Under the pieces are notes generated by a model. The model was given only the letters and a program-made list of their open reading frames with translations. It ran no database searches and was not told where the DNA came from. 64,000 nucleotides of DNA from Gnetum montanum (Eukaryota; Streptophyta; Gnetopsida; Gnetales; Gnetaceae), in contig MNCI01000852.1 in the NCBI GenBank assembly GCA_015680685.1, positions 764,341-828,340 of the forward strand, read 5' to 3'. Shown here in pieces: positions 22,960-34,899 of the stretch (positions within the stretch are counted from its first letter, which is position 1; each line of letters opens with the position of its first letter). The position numbers and the translations under genes are program-made.

Positions 22960-23345
22960 AAGCTGGTTTTGCTAAATCATATGCTATATAATTATCTTCA
23001 CTTTCTATATGTTCTATTTTGTAGTGATGAAATTGATCCAAAATTTTGCAAACAAGCTATTTATAATGTCATAAGAATGAGCTTTTGACTGAATAATTAC
23101 CTTTAATCTGTTAATAGACTAATATTCAGTCTTCCTTTATGATGATTACCTTAATTCCTTTTTCCAATGTTGTTTTAATTCCAATACTCATAGCTTCATA
23201 TTTGGCCTTGTTATTCGTACAAGGGAAAGATAGATGAATTTCCTTGAATATTTTTAAGGAATAATCTTTTACTCAAACTATTCTAGCTCCTATACCTTTG
23301 GAATTACAAGAAATCAAAGTATAGTTACCATTTTCTCTCATCTTG
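22960..23345 (-). pseudogene. aRNH-type RNase H of element C
   Basis: Motifs of the second RNase H of Tat elements are read in order: LYFD (first Asp, followed by a frameshift), NSKGIGARIV, FPCTNNKAKYEAMSIG with the catalytic Glu, KVIIIKED where GDS is expected, QIKGNYSV after two stops, and HIESEDNYIAYDLAKPAS with the last Asp. It would digest the RNA strand during reverse transcription. It lies downstream of protease and upstream of the FAWSYDD linker, so it precedes RT. In the elements at 31-34 kb and 60-64 kb it follows RT-RH. At least four stops and one frameshift make it inactive. Confidence 0.78.
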
Positions 23346-23555
23346 AGATTCTCCTTTCTCCAAGTTATCAACTTCTTAAAGTATGCAAATTTTGGTTTCA
23401 AAAGCTCTTGTTTCAAAAACCTTGTCCTTTCCATTCAAGATAATGTTTTCATTCATCAAATGGTCACTATAGATGTATATTTGATTTGGCTCTCCTTTCC
23501 AAGGTAGCCACATATGTAAGTAATTCGTTGATATGTAACCTAAGAAATTCTTACT

Positions 23556-23830
23556 TCAACTTCTACTCAACAAAAGACTATGTGAATCTAGTATATCTGT
23601 TATTTGAATAGTTACTCTACTTTTGATATGGGGTTCAAAATAAATTTCTAATAAAACATTTGGTAAGTAATCCACAATTTTTACTTTGCTCTTGTCCACT
23701 TGAAAGATATTTTTATTTGATTTTTCAAGAGTCAACCCAAGTTTTCTACATATAGATAATGACATGATAGTATATGTAGCTTTGGAATCACTAAACAATT
23801 GTGAAGATACTTGTCCTTTAACTTCATTAT
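23556..23830 (-). pseudogene. Aspartic protease region of element C
   Basis: The frame contains SQLFSDSKATYTIMSLSICR, where the active-site Asp-Ser-Gly has become Asp-Ser-Lys. It then has LEIYFEPHIKSRVTIQITDI, and DSHSLLLSRS, equivalent to the second conserved segment. Immediately after the stop, STNYLHMWLPWKGE continues the conserved protease-proximal region. About 80 codons are open. Confidence 0.6.
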
Positions 23831-23941
23831 CAAAAGAAAAGGAGGAGCTTCCTTATCAAGAGTATAATCATAGCTAGTTTTTGTTTTCTCCTCATTGTTG
23901 AACACATGGCTTAACTCTAACTCTCCAACTCTCCTATTACC

Positions 23942-24538
23942 TTAAAAAAACTCTAAAGCCTTTCTTTGTTGATCTCCTATCATTATCAATTGATATATGC
24001 TAATATTTGTCCTAACATGTTTAAGATTTTCAATTAAATCATATTCTCCATCTCCATGCAAGCTTGGTTTCTTCATCCATTTATTAAGAGTTTGATTTTG
24101 AGTGCTATGCTCTATGTGATCTTCTTTACTTTTATTTTTCTCTCTTCTACTTGGTTCAAACACCTTTCTCTTAATAGACAGATTAGAAATGACATTTGAA
24201 GATCTGGGAGTAGTTAATCTTTCTTTTGATCTCAAATTATATCCATTTTCCTCATTGTTATTACACTCTTCATCTAACGATATATACTCTTTAGAATTTG
24301 ATAAGGAAGAGCTATCACTAGATCCATTATTATAAGATTTTCTTGTATAATAAACACTAGATAACTCATTATTTGATTCAATATCAAAAAATTTAGCCAT
24401 AACAACATCACTCTCATCCTTATCTTCTACTAACTTAGTATCTTGATGCTTATGTTTTCTGTTTTGCCCTTCTTCCTTGATGTTAAATTTTGCCAAAGCT
24501 TTTTCCAATTTCACTATATTGTTGGACAAGTCTCTCAT
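23942..24538 (-). pseudogene. Gag C-terminal / pre-protease segment of element C
   Basis: A 198-codon open frame is charged and Ser/Asn-rich (SSDSSSLSNSKEYISLDEEC) and ends YDLIENLKHVRTNISIYQLI. That last motif is characteristic of the segment just before protease in Tat/Athila polyproteins. No zinc knuckle is seen. A stop ends the frame 110 bases before the protease region. Confidence 0.65.
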
Positions 24539-24559
24539 TAACTATCCTTTTCAGATTCT

Positions 24560-25462
24560 TTGCTTTCTAACTCTTACTTTGCCTTAAAACGAGATGGTCT
24601 TGATAATGTTTTAAGTTGAGCAAAATCTTGCACAAGAATCATTATTTTCTCTTCTCTTTTTTCAGTTATGATAATTTCTTCATGATTCAAGTTCAACTAT
24701 TTTTCTAACTATATAGCCTTACTAAAGTAGTCATTTAGTGTTATTGAGATCGAAATTATCCTTGACCAAATTGAAATATGAGGATTTTCAATCTTAAGAT
24801 AAGTATCTCCAAGCACTTCATCTAATGGTCTATATTGTTTTAAAAGAGTCCACAAATTTAGTGAAATTTAATATTGAAGTCTCTAATTGACTCTTTAACT
24901 CCTTGCTTATCTTATACTAATCCATATTATAGTTGTTGTTAGTCTAATTAATTACCAAATTGAGCTAAGAAAAGACTCTTCATATCATCCCAACTTTTGA
25001 TACTATCGCTTGGAAAGTTTGAATATCAAATCTAGGCCATATCCTTTAAATTTGGTACAAACAATCTACAAGCTTGATCTAGATGTTATACATTTGCATG
25101 AGCCAAAGCTAACTCAATAAGTGAAAGTACTCTTTATTTAAGTAAGTTTTTCCAAGAATAAAAGGTTTGCGCAAATATTTATAAACTACCTTAATAATAT
25201 CATTGTAGTTTTAAAATCCAAATGATGTAAATCTTTGCCAAGGATTTTCCATCCTATTAGAATTTCTTTTGATTGTTGAACTCTTAAATTTCTTTAATCT
25301 TCTCCTATAGACTAATAAACCAGATAGAAAGGGTGATTTTCTTATCCTTCTGTACTTTACTACACTACTTGTTCCAAACTCAAAAACCTTCTTCTGTTCT
25401 TCTTCTGATGAACAATCAATCTTAAAATCAAGAATTTCTTTGGAACCTTTAAAATCTTCCAT
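24560..25462 (-). pseudogene. Gag N-terminal region of element C
   Basis: The first recognisable frame is 25462-25211 (83 codons, acidic start, then basic: RRRLKKFKSSTIKRNSNRM). Beyond it the frame is broken about every 20-40 codons. It is assigned to gag from its position after the LTR and before the pre-protease segment. Confidence 0.45.
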
Positions 25463-25606
25463 ACTATTAGCCTATTTAGTCATGAACTAAAAATAGTATA
25501 TAATTTGTTATACCCTTCTCACAAAAAAGAACCATTGGTATGCTAAGAATATTAGGCTTATGAATGTAGAAAAAAAATTTAGTGCTTCTTCTAACACCAA
25601 AAGAAT

Positions 25607-27142
25607 TGTTGATGATCGTTTGGGACCACCAACATTGTGGGTCGTCCAAGTCTTATGACCTTTGAAGTCATGGGATCGAAGGTGTTCTTCAAATAGGGTT
25701 TAAGTGCTTGCTGGTCTCTAGCAACACCAAGGCCCATATACCTACAAATAGACTCAATAGTTATGAAATGAACTAATAATGAGTATGTGTTTGCTATTGT
25801 GAATGTTGAAATGATTGGGTTCTGTATAAAAATGTAAGTGGCTTTCATAAAAGAAATTCAGCTAACTTTGTCAAGTACTATGAATTGTTGATAGTTTTCG
25901 ATTTTTTCAAATCACTTAGTCTATGTAGTCCCTATAGTACATTACTTATAAGAAATAAAATTTTGTAAACATGTTTGAGCACAATTTTGCTAGTCTACTC
26001 CTAATTTCCCCCAAAGATAAAGTTCCACAAGAAAACTAAATATAGAGTGAGATTCAATGGACTTAGAAAGAGACAATAAATAAAGTAGATTTGTGTGAAA
26101 TCTCAAATATTTAAGCAAGATAAATTAACATGAGAAAACACATCAAATAAAAGCTATTCTAATTCAATCTAATTACAAATATCTCAAACCCTTTGAGCTC
26201 AATAAGTAATTTTGTAAAGATAATTTTATTATAATACCAAAAATGTTGCATAAATGACAAACTACGAGTCTCGATTTTGGCTAGTTAATAGTTGTCAAAG
26301 ATTGTATTCAACAAAGCCTTTAAAAAATTTGACAATTTCAAGATTGAAATACCAAGGTAATACACTTTAAAATAATAAAGCTATTATAGTCATCTCAAAA
26401 TACTAAAGATTTTTCTAGATTCTATATGCTCAAAATAGGCAATTTCACTAAGATATTACTATTAAATTGCTCTTAAGACTTTTTAACAACATAAGCTCTT
26501 CTATGGCAAATCTTAATAGGAGTCTAATATTGTGCAAAAATAAAGCTATAAAAGCAACCTAGAAAAAATCCCAAAATTAAATGCTAAGAATGATACTATC
26601 TAAACCATTGGCTAAGTAACTAAAATAAAATAGGAAAGAATAAACTCATAGGATTAAAATAAAGTAGCCAAATTGATGTCTTTAGCAAGCCATCTTACAA
26701 GTAATCTTCAATTTTCTTTTTTTCAAAATCTCTTCCCTCCTTATCTTCCTCCTTCAAGGCCCTTTTATAGTGACCTTGAGGAAGTTACAATAATCATGAA
26801 AAGTTAGGGGTATTACAAATATCTAGGAATATTAATTTATAACTACCCTAGAATTTATGACTTCCATAGGAAGTTATTAGAAATTTAAGCTATGGTTGCC
26901 AAGTCTTTCCTTGGTAACAAATATCATGGAGATCACCATAGGAAGTTACAAAAATTAGAGAAATAATTGCCAAAGTTGGCAAGTTTCTCACAAGAGACTA
27001 CAAATATTAAGGAGAATTAATCATAATTTCCTATGAAATTTTAAAATAAAGTTAGATTTATCATACGTTCATAAATCTTTCTTTCCTAAGTCATAAAATA
27101 TATAATTAAGGCCTTGTAGCCTTATTGTCGCATCCATCAACA
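25607..27142 (-). repeat. 5' LTR of element C (1536 bp)
   Basis: The sense strand begins TGTTGATGG and ends CATCAACA, an 8-bp terminal inverted repeat. It aligns with LTR A (1543 bp) through the TATA box, leader and the GGTGTTGCTAGAGACCAGC region. The adjoining primer site is decayed (TGGTGTTAGAAG at about 25590-25601). Confidence 0.85.
26761..26770 (-). promoter_or_regulatory. TATA box of LTR C
   Basis: The minus strand reads CTATAAAAGG, in the same place as in LTRs A and B. Confidence 0.65.
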
Positions 27143-28629
27143 CATTTATACAAAACATTTAAACATTATAAGATTTATTTATTTCCTATGGCCTCAATAC
27201 CACACAACGTTGCCCTTTTCTTATGTTTAGAGGAAAACTTGTCATTTACTGTGCCCTGCTTCAATCCTAATGTCATATCCACCAAGCAAACACAGATGCT
27301 TTCCAACCCTTCATCAGTGGAGTCTTGTAGTTGTGCCACCGTCACCTTTGTTTCCACATTATTGTTGTAACTATTATTGACAATGGCTCTGCTTGAGCCG
27401 TAGACGTCATTGTTGGGTTCTAGCCTAATCCAGCCAAGAGAGGTTGTGCATTTCTTCGTTATTGTAGTCTACACTAATGGATTTTTCCAGCTTAGTCTCT
27501 ATTGTAGGGTTTTGATGTCATCTCTTCTAGCCCTAATGTTATTTTAAACCCTAGAACAAATATAATCTAGGTGTTGTGGCTCATTCATAGATTCATAATG
27601 CCCTACACCTAAGTATGGGCTTTAAAATTTTGATTCATGTTTAGATATTATTTGTTAATTTCTCTTGTTTCTTGATGAGTGCCATTGATTTTTTTTAATA
27701 AGAAATATTCCTTAGGGTTTTTATTTCCTACAATCTCGATATTGTTCATTTGAAACAATTTGGTATCGTAGGTTTTCACTATTTTGCAAATACCCATCTT
27801 ACTTTTTCTCTAGGATGCTATTGGTGATAGCCTAAGTTTTTGTTGTTTGTTTTAAAATCCTATATGGTTCTCTCATTGTTTTTCACAAATATTTGTAAAT
27901 TTGGAAAGGCTTTTATTAAGCTCAGCACACCTTTGTCATTAATTTTCCAAAGCTTACACAGTGAATAGTGTATACTTAACACTCTTGTGTAGATAATGGT
28001 AATTTGAAAATTTTAGCAACATTTCATGTTTTGTAACTCTTTAAATTTTTTCTTATTGCTCATACTACTCATTCCCTACAACTTGCAAGTTCCAGGGTAT
28101 CTCCTAAATTCACCATATTTTAACTTCTAGAAGATATATTCATCTTTCAAAACTTCAAACAAAGGTGAATGATTATGAGTACATCTGCTCTCTACCACTT
28201 AGTCATTTCATTTTAATGAACAACTATAATATTACTATATTTCTCCTTTCAAAGACTTTAACTCATAATAATATGAAATTAACATAGAAACCAAGTTCCA
28301 CCAGTTACAAAAGTAGACATCATGCTTGTTCATTAACATGTAAATATACTCTAATTTTATAGAGAAAGCAACTAAACTCCAATGAACTTTTGCCTTTTTT
28401 TCACTTGTATGTTATCTTGCATTCACTAATAACATTTGGATTTTAATAAAACCCAAACATTAATTCATAAATTCTACTCCATAAGATGGCTTAAATGTAT
28501 TAACACTTATACTGCCTTACTAAGGAACATTGGAAAAGTAAAGTGCTTGGAAAACATAAAGGACTTAATCAAAGTAAACATGTTGAAAAGTAAAAAAATT
28601 AAACTAAGTATGAAGAATTAACTAAGTAG
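27143..28629. other. Unassigned stretch
   Basis: AT-rich sequence with scattered short open frames and no recognised domain, tRNA or repeat pair. Confidence 0.3.
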
Positions 28630-28960
28630 AATTTTGCAATGGTGAAAAAAAATCTCGATCTTTATTTCTAGCCATGAACTATGTCCAAGAATAATTCACT
28701 TAAACAAAGATTCCGTAAAACTATTTAACACCATACTATAGGCATTAATTGTATCACTCAGTGTAAAATCACAAAAACAAACTGCAAGAATTTTCCTAAG
28801 TGTTAGACCAAATTTTTTTATTTGATGTGATGGTAGGTTGGTATTTATAGTGGAGAATAGGATCCACTACATCGAATCTACAATAATGTAAGTAAGGCTA
28901 TGATATCTTAGATATGATATCACATTTATTGGCATAAAAGGTTTTATCACTTAGTCATTT
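28630..28960 (-). repeat. LTR fragment related to element D
   Basis: In the minus sense a TATA box (CTATAAATAC, 28841-28850) is followed by TGCCTATAGTA, an AATCTTTGTTT block and AATAAAGATC. These occur in the same order as in the element D LTR. Borders are diffuse. Confidence 0.45.
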
Positions 28961-29012
28961 TTTTACTCTTTTTTCCTCGTACTTAATAATTTGAGTACCT
29001 CTTGTTTATTTT

Positions 29013-29580
29013 GATACTTAGGCATTTCTCCTCTAACCCCAAACACTTTGCCATTACTTTTCCATCCTATACTTACATCTTTTTCCTTATCTCTTATCAA
29101 CACTTAGCCAAATGTTATTTTTCCTTCCTTTCTCCTAACCCTCAACCAATTTATGGTCTTTCCATTACTTATCATCATTTAGTTGAGTCTCAAACCTTTT
29201 TCCATTTTTCCTACTTAGCGAAATTTTGACTCTCCACTTCTTGACATTTAACTAACTTTTCTTTTCCATTTCTTTCCACACTTAGTGAAATTTTTATTTT
29301 TTCTCTTCTCTATACTTAGCTAGATTTTGGTCTTTCTTCTTGAAACTTAGCTAATTTTCAGTCTTTCTTCTTACTATCCTCATACTTAACTAATTTTTTA
29401 TTTTCCTTGCTTCCTATACTTTAACAATTTTGTCTTCCCTTGCTTCCCCAGCACCTAGTTTATTTTTGGCTTTTACCTCCTCTTTTCCTACTTAGCCAAA
29501 ATTTTCAATTTCCCTTATCTTTTCTACAACTAGCCAAATTTTGGATTTTCTTAAGTTTTCCCTAAGTTAATTTAGAGTAT
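29013..29580. repeat. Pyrimidine-rich minisatellite, core ACTTAGCYAAATTTT
   Basis: About 13 degenerate copies of ACTTAGCYAAATTTT occur (for example 29101, 29212, 29280, 29316, 29347, 29490 and 29528), spaced roughly 30-40 bases and separated by CT-rich filler. If the LTR fragment at 28630-28960 is a minus-strand 3' LTR, the array occupies that element's 3' untranslated region. Confidence 0.6.
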
Positions 29581-29781
29581 TCTACTTCCTCCATGCTTAT
29601 CCTTCTCCTAGCTTCCCTACTCAGCATCATACCTACATGTGGTATCCTTGCCCAGTCCTAGCCCCCCACATGATGACACTAATACAATCGTCATCATGGC
29701 ACCTAGGAGACCAAGCTAGCCTTTGCTAACTTTGCAACCTAGTCTATCTTTCCTTTTATAAAATTTAAATAATTTTAATTT

Positions 29782-29801
29782 TATATATATATATATATAT
29801 T
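29782..29801. repeat. (TA)n microsatellite
   Basis: Ten TA dinucleotides without interruption, followed by an A/T-rich tail. Confidence 0.9.
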
Positions 29802-29802
29802 A

Positions 29803-31030
29803 TTAAATATAAAAAATAATAAAATAAAATATAATACCCTATGTGTTGACTACATGCCAAAGGTACACAAAGTAATATACTTACAATTGCAACCCATCTT
29901 TCCCTAGCAATAAAAAATAGATTAAAGGTAAGGATAAATTGTTGCACCACCTATGCCTTGCATGCCATGTGCACCTTGCATGCTGGCCTTGATTTCATCT
30001 ATGTAGCATTTGCTTAGCCTTCCCCCCACTTTCCCTAGCCTTCCACCCCACATGCACACCTTTGCTATTTTCCTACATTTACCTACAAAATCCTTGAACT
30101 CAAACTAGCACCATCCTTCTTATGAGGGTACCTTTGCTTGGCTTTGGCCACCATTACTAGCCCCCACAAATCCCAATCTACCTATCCACACTATAGATCT
30201 ACCAAATCTACCTCTCACCTCTACCCTTTCTCACCTGTCACTGATGTTAGAAAAATTAAGAAAATCCTATTTCCAAATGTTTTTCTCTCCCCTGAGAAGC
30301 CTAGACAAAATATTAACAGTACTCTTTCCCCTTGCTTATGTAAGCTAATGTAGTTAGCATCACACATCATGGCTAGCATGGCCATTACCATCACTTCAGG
30401 CACATAGTCCTCACCCACACTTGAAGTCAAAAATAGTGAAAAGTATAGTGAAATGCTACTTACCTAAGTGGTGCTAGAGCAAGGCTAAACTTATTCCTAA
30501 CATCATCTACCTATTTTCTACATGTTCCTTGGTGAAACCCACTTACATCCTTTCCACGCTCTTTTCTCCTCTTCCTCTTAACATATGGCATCATCCTTCA
30601 AGCAACCTAATCCAAAGCAAAATCTCAAATAGAAAAATTGTAAAATGACCTCTCTCTTTTTTTTTCTCACTTTTATTTTTATTTTGATTTTAATTTTCTC
30701 AAGGAAACGTGAGTTCATGTCTTCACAACTCATGATAACATAACATCATATATCCCTAGAATCCATATCACCACATCAACTTCATACATGACCTCATAGC
30801 CTCAATACTTGAAATACCTCACCATTATACCAAGATGCCTCTTGACTCATTCAAACTAATCTATAAGGTTCATAAACCTTTATAACTTAAATTTAACACT
30901 AAAACTAACATTTAAAATTAGCAATTTAACTTTATTTCCCTTATTTTATACTCAACCTATAAGTTTTCTAACTCTATGACTTTGAATTTTCCTTATGTAA
31001 CTATCCTTTCCTCTCATGCTTTATAGGCCA
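29803..31030. other. Unassigned stretch upstream of the pol remnant
   Basis: Pyrimidine-rich plus strand with several CCTTGC / CCCCAC words. It would be gag or leader of element G if that element is contiguous, but no gag motif can be read. Confidence 0.3.
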
Positions 31031-32190
31031 TGGACCCAACCATTCTTGACTAATTACATGAGCAACTTGCCTTCGATGGGTCCCATGAACAAGTCACTAA
31101 GCCTCTTAATGAGGACTTAATTGATATATCTCCCTTAGACCCCTTAGACTCAATAACCTTAACCCTAGACATCACTAAGAAATACTTGATTCCACAAGCT
31201 AATCTTATCTTCCTAGATCATGAGCTAGTCCTAACCAATGAATCTCTCCCCACATTAGCTATTAATAACCACCAAAATAAGGAAATGGTCCTACAACTAG
31301 AGGCAAACTTACCCAACAATCATAAAGATTTCATCTTAGAAACACTTCAAAAAAAATCTATCACCTTTGCCTAGGGATATGATGACATGCTAGGTTTTAA
31401 CCTATCTTTGGTACAACATAAAATCATTCTCAAAGAAGGTTTCAAGATCATTAAGAAAAAATCCAAAAAAATCAAATTTGATCTATATTACACCATTATA
31501 GATGAGATTACCAAGCTATATAACATAGGCTTCATACATCATGTAGACTACTTGGACTAGGTATACAACATGATCTTTGTTCCCAATAAAAACATAGACA
31601 TTAGGATATGCATCAATTTTCATGATATCAACAAATTAATATTAAACGATGACTTTCTGTTACCCAACATAAATCAACTTATAGACACTATGATGAGTCA
31701 TGCTTAGTTTCATTTACACTTTTACAAGTTACAACATTTCACTCTATTTATAACTCCATGGGGAACATTTTTCTATACATTTGGAATCAAAAGTGTTGAA
31801 GCAACATATCAATGAGCCATGACTTTTATATTTAATGATATGATGTTTAGAACTATCAATGATTATGTGCATAATCTAATTGTCAAATCCATCCTAGCAA
31901 TTGATCATCCTACTAATCTTGATGTAGTCTTGGCTCATTATATCCAATAAAACCTTTATTTAAACTCCAAAATGTGTATCTTTGGTGTACAAATAGGAAG
32001 AATGCTATGATTCTTAGTTCTAGCCATTGGTATCAAGATAAACACTGAAAAAGTCCAAGAAATCATGAATTTTCCACAATCTAAGTATCTTAAAGACATG
32101 TATATCTTGTAAGGTAGACACCAATCCATTCATTATTTTATATGTAATCTTAGAGATCAATTTCATTTGCTATCTCACTTAAGAAATCAA
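31031..32190 (+). pseudogene. Pol N-terminus and reverse transcriptase of element G
   Basis: From ATG 31031 (MDPTILD, stop) one frame can be followed to TAG 31372-31374. It continues as GYDDMLGFNLSLVQH (the FAWSYDDM-type segment) and then RT: ITKLYNIGFIHHVDY, IRICINFHDINKL, FITPWGTFFYTFGIKS, and the catalytic motif as NDYVHNLIVKS. The YVDD Asp pair is lost (YVHN), so activity is impossible. Stops fall inside conserved blocks, for example where SDWVSN and HALLSF are expected. Tat-type by overall similarity to the RT at 62.5-63.3 kb. Confidence 0.8.
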
Positions 32191-32249
32191 CTTTTAACTA
32201 GGACTTGAAGTATTATGAGGTCTTCAATGTGATCAAGTGTGCTTTTACT

Positions 32250-32640
32250 AATCTTGTAGTTCATTATCCTCCTTAGTTTAACCTTTCTTTCTACCTTTGT
32301 CTCTCTAATTTTGATCACTTCATTATAGTCATGCTTTTCCAATGGCACAAAGATGATGTAAATCTTCCTATCTATTACATCTTCCATCCATTCTCTAATT
32401 ATAAAACATGATATAAAAATATGAAAAAATATTACTTAGGCCTTGTCTTTGCCCTTAAAAATGGAGATACCACCTACTAGAGGAAAAAGTTCATATGATC
32501 TACCAAAACAATATCTTACAATCTATTTGTAATAACCCCAATGATAACAATCGCATTGCAAAATGGAAAACACTACCTAAAAGGTTTGATCTATCCTACC
32601 TTGCTCAACACTCCATTAAAGTTCAAGCCATAATGGACCT
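32250..32640 (+). pseudogene. RNase H (gypsy type) of element G
   Basis: A frame with LSFYLCLSNFDHF, DDVNLPIYYI and LGLVFALKNG matches the RNase H that follows RT, and then RIAKWKTLPKRFDLSYL. Three or more stops and a frame change interrupt it. It is followed within 100 bases by the aRNH domain. Confidence 0.65.
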
Positions 32641-32739
32641 TAACTCATTAGCCTTGCTATTAGAACCTTTGATTGTAATCATTCAACATCCCCTTGAGGA
32701 ATCAAATGAGAAGGAGATACCTCCTCTTCAACTTTAACA

Positions 32740-33130
32740 TTGACACACAAGGATTTGGATTCATACTTATACTTTGATGGTGCTCATACAACTCAAGGCT
32801 GTAGTGCAACTTTTGTTCTTCATTTTCAAAGCATGACTCCTATCTATCAAACTTATAAATTTAATTTTTCATGCACTAATAATGTAGTTGAATATGAAGA
32901 TCTTAATCGAAGTTTACTCTTACCAATCCAACTTGGTATAAAAAGGCTCTTAGTTTATGGTGCTTCTTAATTAGTCACATGACAAGTAAATAATTAATAT
33001 TCTTGCAAGGCTAAATACCTTTAGTCTTACCTAATTGAGTTTCTCAGTTTGAAAATGTTTGCTCACACATATCCATCGCTCGAAAAATATGCTTGTAGAT
33101 GTATTAGCTACTTTTGATCTCCCTATTAAC
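32740..33130 (+). pseudogene. aRNH-type RNase H of element G
   Basis: The first 76 codons are open and read SYLYFDGAHTTQGCSATFVL (first Asp), FNFSCTNNVVEYEDLNRSLL (Glu) and RLLVYGAS, where GDS is expected, so the third acidic residue is lost. Beyond the stop at about 32970 only fragments remain. It lies after RH and before integrase, the usual Tat position. Confidence 0.78.
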
Positions 33131-33559
33131 CCTGTTTTTCTTAAGGATCAATTATCTTACCCAATGAAAGATACACACATCACTTTTATAAATACACAAC
33201 ATGTTGTCTTAGCTAACTTAGAGGAAGGAAAATAATATTAATACATTATAAAATCCTTGTAAACCATGGAAGCTCCCAAAAACTTATCTTCATCCCAAAA
33301 TAATTCTTTTTGTAAATGTTCTAAGAATTTTTATATTGTTGACCCCAATATTTTATGTTATATTTCCATATCAAGTGTTCTTTTACATTGCTTAAGTCAT
33401 GACTAAGTACAAAACATTTTAAAATAACATCATTTAGGCATATGTGGTAGTCACTTAGATTCATGGTCTCTTAGAGCTCGTATTATATCACTATATTACT
33501 AATGTCCTATGATGTTTAAGGACACATATAAAATAGTTAAAATATGTTATACATGTCAA

Positions 33560-34230
33560 CATCATGCTTCACTTATTTACATATGATCTCAAGTGCTTTG
33601 AAATTTGGAAACCATATGGTCCTTCCAAAAATGGGGGCTAGATCTCATAGGTTCTATCAATTCTACATCTTTCACTAGTCATCGATTCATCTTAATAGCT
33701 ACAAAGTACTTTATCAAGTGGGTGGAAGTTAGTCTTTTAAAAATCTATAACATCCAAATACACCTATCTTTGTATCTTAGATCATATCATCATCCCCTTT
33801 GGTATTTCCCTCCACATTTTCACTGATAATAGACCCCAATTGAAGAGTAAAGAAGTTGCTAAATTCTATGATGAATATCAAATCTCCTAGTCATTCTCAT
33901 CCCCATATCATCCCTAGTTCAATGGTTAAGCCAAGTTAAACAATAAATCCCTCATCATCCATTTGGTTAAAATCATGGTTGAAAAATCCCAATGAAATTA
34001 GCATACCCAACTATGTCATGCACTTTGGGTCTACCAACTTACTTTCCATAATACAATTGGCTAAACTCCATTCATGCTTACCTATGGATTAGAAGTAGTG
34101 TTGCCTATGGAGCTAGATGTGTCTTTTCTTCATGCATCCTTAAACAATTGGATGTTAGACAAAGAGAATAATAAAATGCATTGTGTTGAGCTATACATAA
34201 TTGAAGAGAACTACAAGTAGGTCACAATCA
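33560..34230 (+). pseudogene. Integrase of element G
   Basis: The core begins WSFQKWGLDLIGSI (first Asp) and RFILIATKYFIKWVEV. It is frameshifted near 33.77 kb and resumes with TDNRPQLKSKEVAKFYDEY (second Asp) and SFSSPYHP. The expected ENGQAEA segment is destroyed by stops. Later pieces include GLEVVLPMELDVSFLHASL and a C-terminal stretch to about 34440. No zinc-finger HHCC can be read upstream. Confidence 0.75.
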
Positions 34231-34729
34231 ACATTCAAAATCATTAGGAAGCCATGTACCATAACCATGACAAGCATGTCAAACTATCATAGATCAAATA
34301 AGGTATGTCCTATAGCATTTCCCTAATATCAAAACAGATAATTTCTTTTCAAACTAGCAAGGTTTCTTCATTGTCCTTAGGAACCTTGGCAATGGAGCAT
34401 ACTATTTACCTAACCCATAGGGAAATCAATATTCAAATCTTGTGAATAGTGCCTACCTAAAATGGTTCTCCATTTAAGGAAAAAAATTAAAATAAGATAA
34501 AAATCATCAGGTTTGCTCTAACCTTTACCTCTTGCTTATTTTAGTCTTATTACACTGGTTTCAATTTCTTCATATCTCACTTTTTGTTCAATTTCCTTGA
34601 GCTCCTCAACATCCTATAAGCATCATTATGACTCATTTTATCATTGGTTTTGACATCTTGGAGGATTGGAGTTGTAGTTTGGAAAAATGCAAGAAAATTT
34701 TTATTAGTGAAATTAATACTAACATTAGT

Positions 34730-34740
34730 GTTAGTGTTAG
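34730..34740 (+). repeat. TTAGTG microrepeat
   Basis: TTAGTG is repeated three times in a row just upstream of the TATA-like site at 34854. A small feature, noted only because it lies in a possible U3. Confidence 0.4.
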
Positions 34741-34853
34741 TGTCACCCCTTGCATGACCTACACCATCCAGCTTTTTTGGGGGTCAAAATTACCAAAAAC
34801 AAACTTTGAGTTTACTTCACTTAACTTCAAGGTTAAATTTGAAAAACCCTAGG

Positions 34854-34865
34854 CCTATAAATATG
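34854..34865 (+). promoter_or_regulatory. TATA box, possible 3' LTR promoter of element G
   Basis: CCTATAAATATG lies about 410 bases after the end of integrase, following an A-rich tract (34480-34508) that could be a degraded polypurine tract. No partner LTR is found. Confidence 0.4.
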
Positions 34866-34899
34866 AAATAAAACTAAAATTTAGGCATACTTTCTAGAG

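Larger units (their letters stand above)
22516..27142 (-). mobile_element. Ty3/gypsy element C, 5' half, aRNH placed before RT
   Basis: On the minus strand the order is LTR (27142-25607), gag (25462-23942), protease (about 23830-23556), an RNase H of the aRNH type (23345-22960) and the pre-RT linker (22803-22516). The element then stops at the LTR of element D. RT and everything after it are not found in the window. The order PR-aRNH-RT differs from that of the two other Tat-type elements here. Confidence 0.7.
31031..34440 (+). mobile_element. Ty3/gypsy Tat-type element G, pol remnant
   Basis: Pre-RT, RT, RH, aRNH and integrase are recognisable in the canonical Tat order on the plus strand, in shifting frames with dozens of stops. 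This is the most decayed pol in the window. A 5' LTR is not identified. A TATA-like promoter at 34854-34865 may belong to its 3' LTR. Confidence 0.75.

Noticed and set aside
27125-27370. 81-codon plus-strand open frame
   Set aside because: It overlaps the start of LTR C and an antisense open frame, with no recognisable domain.
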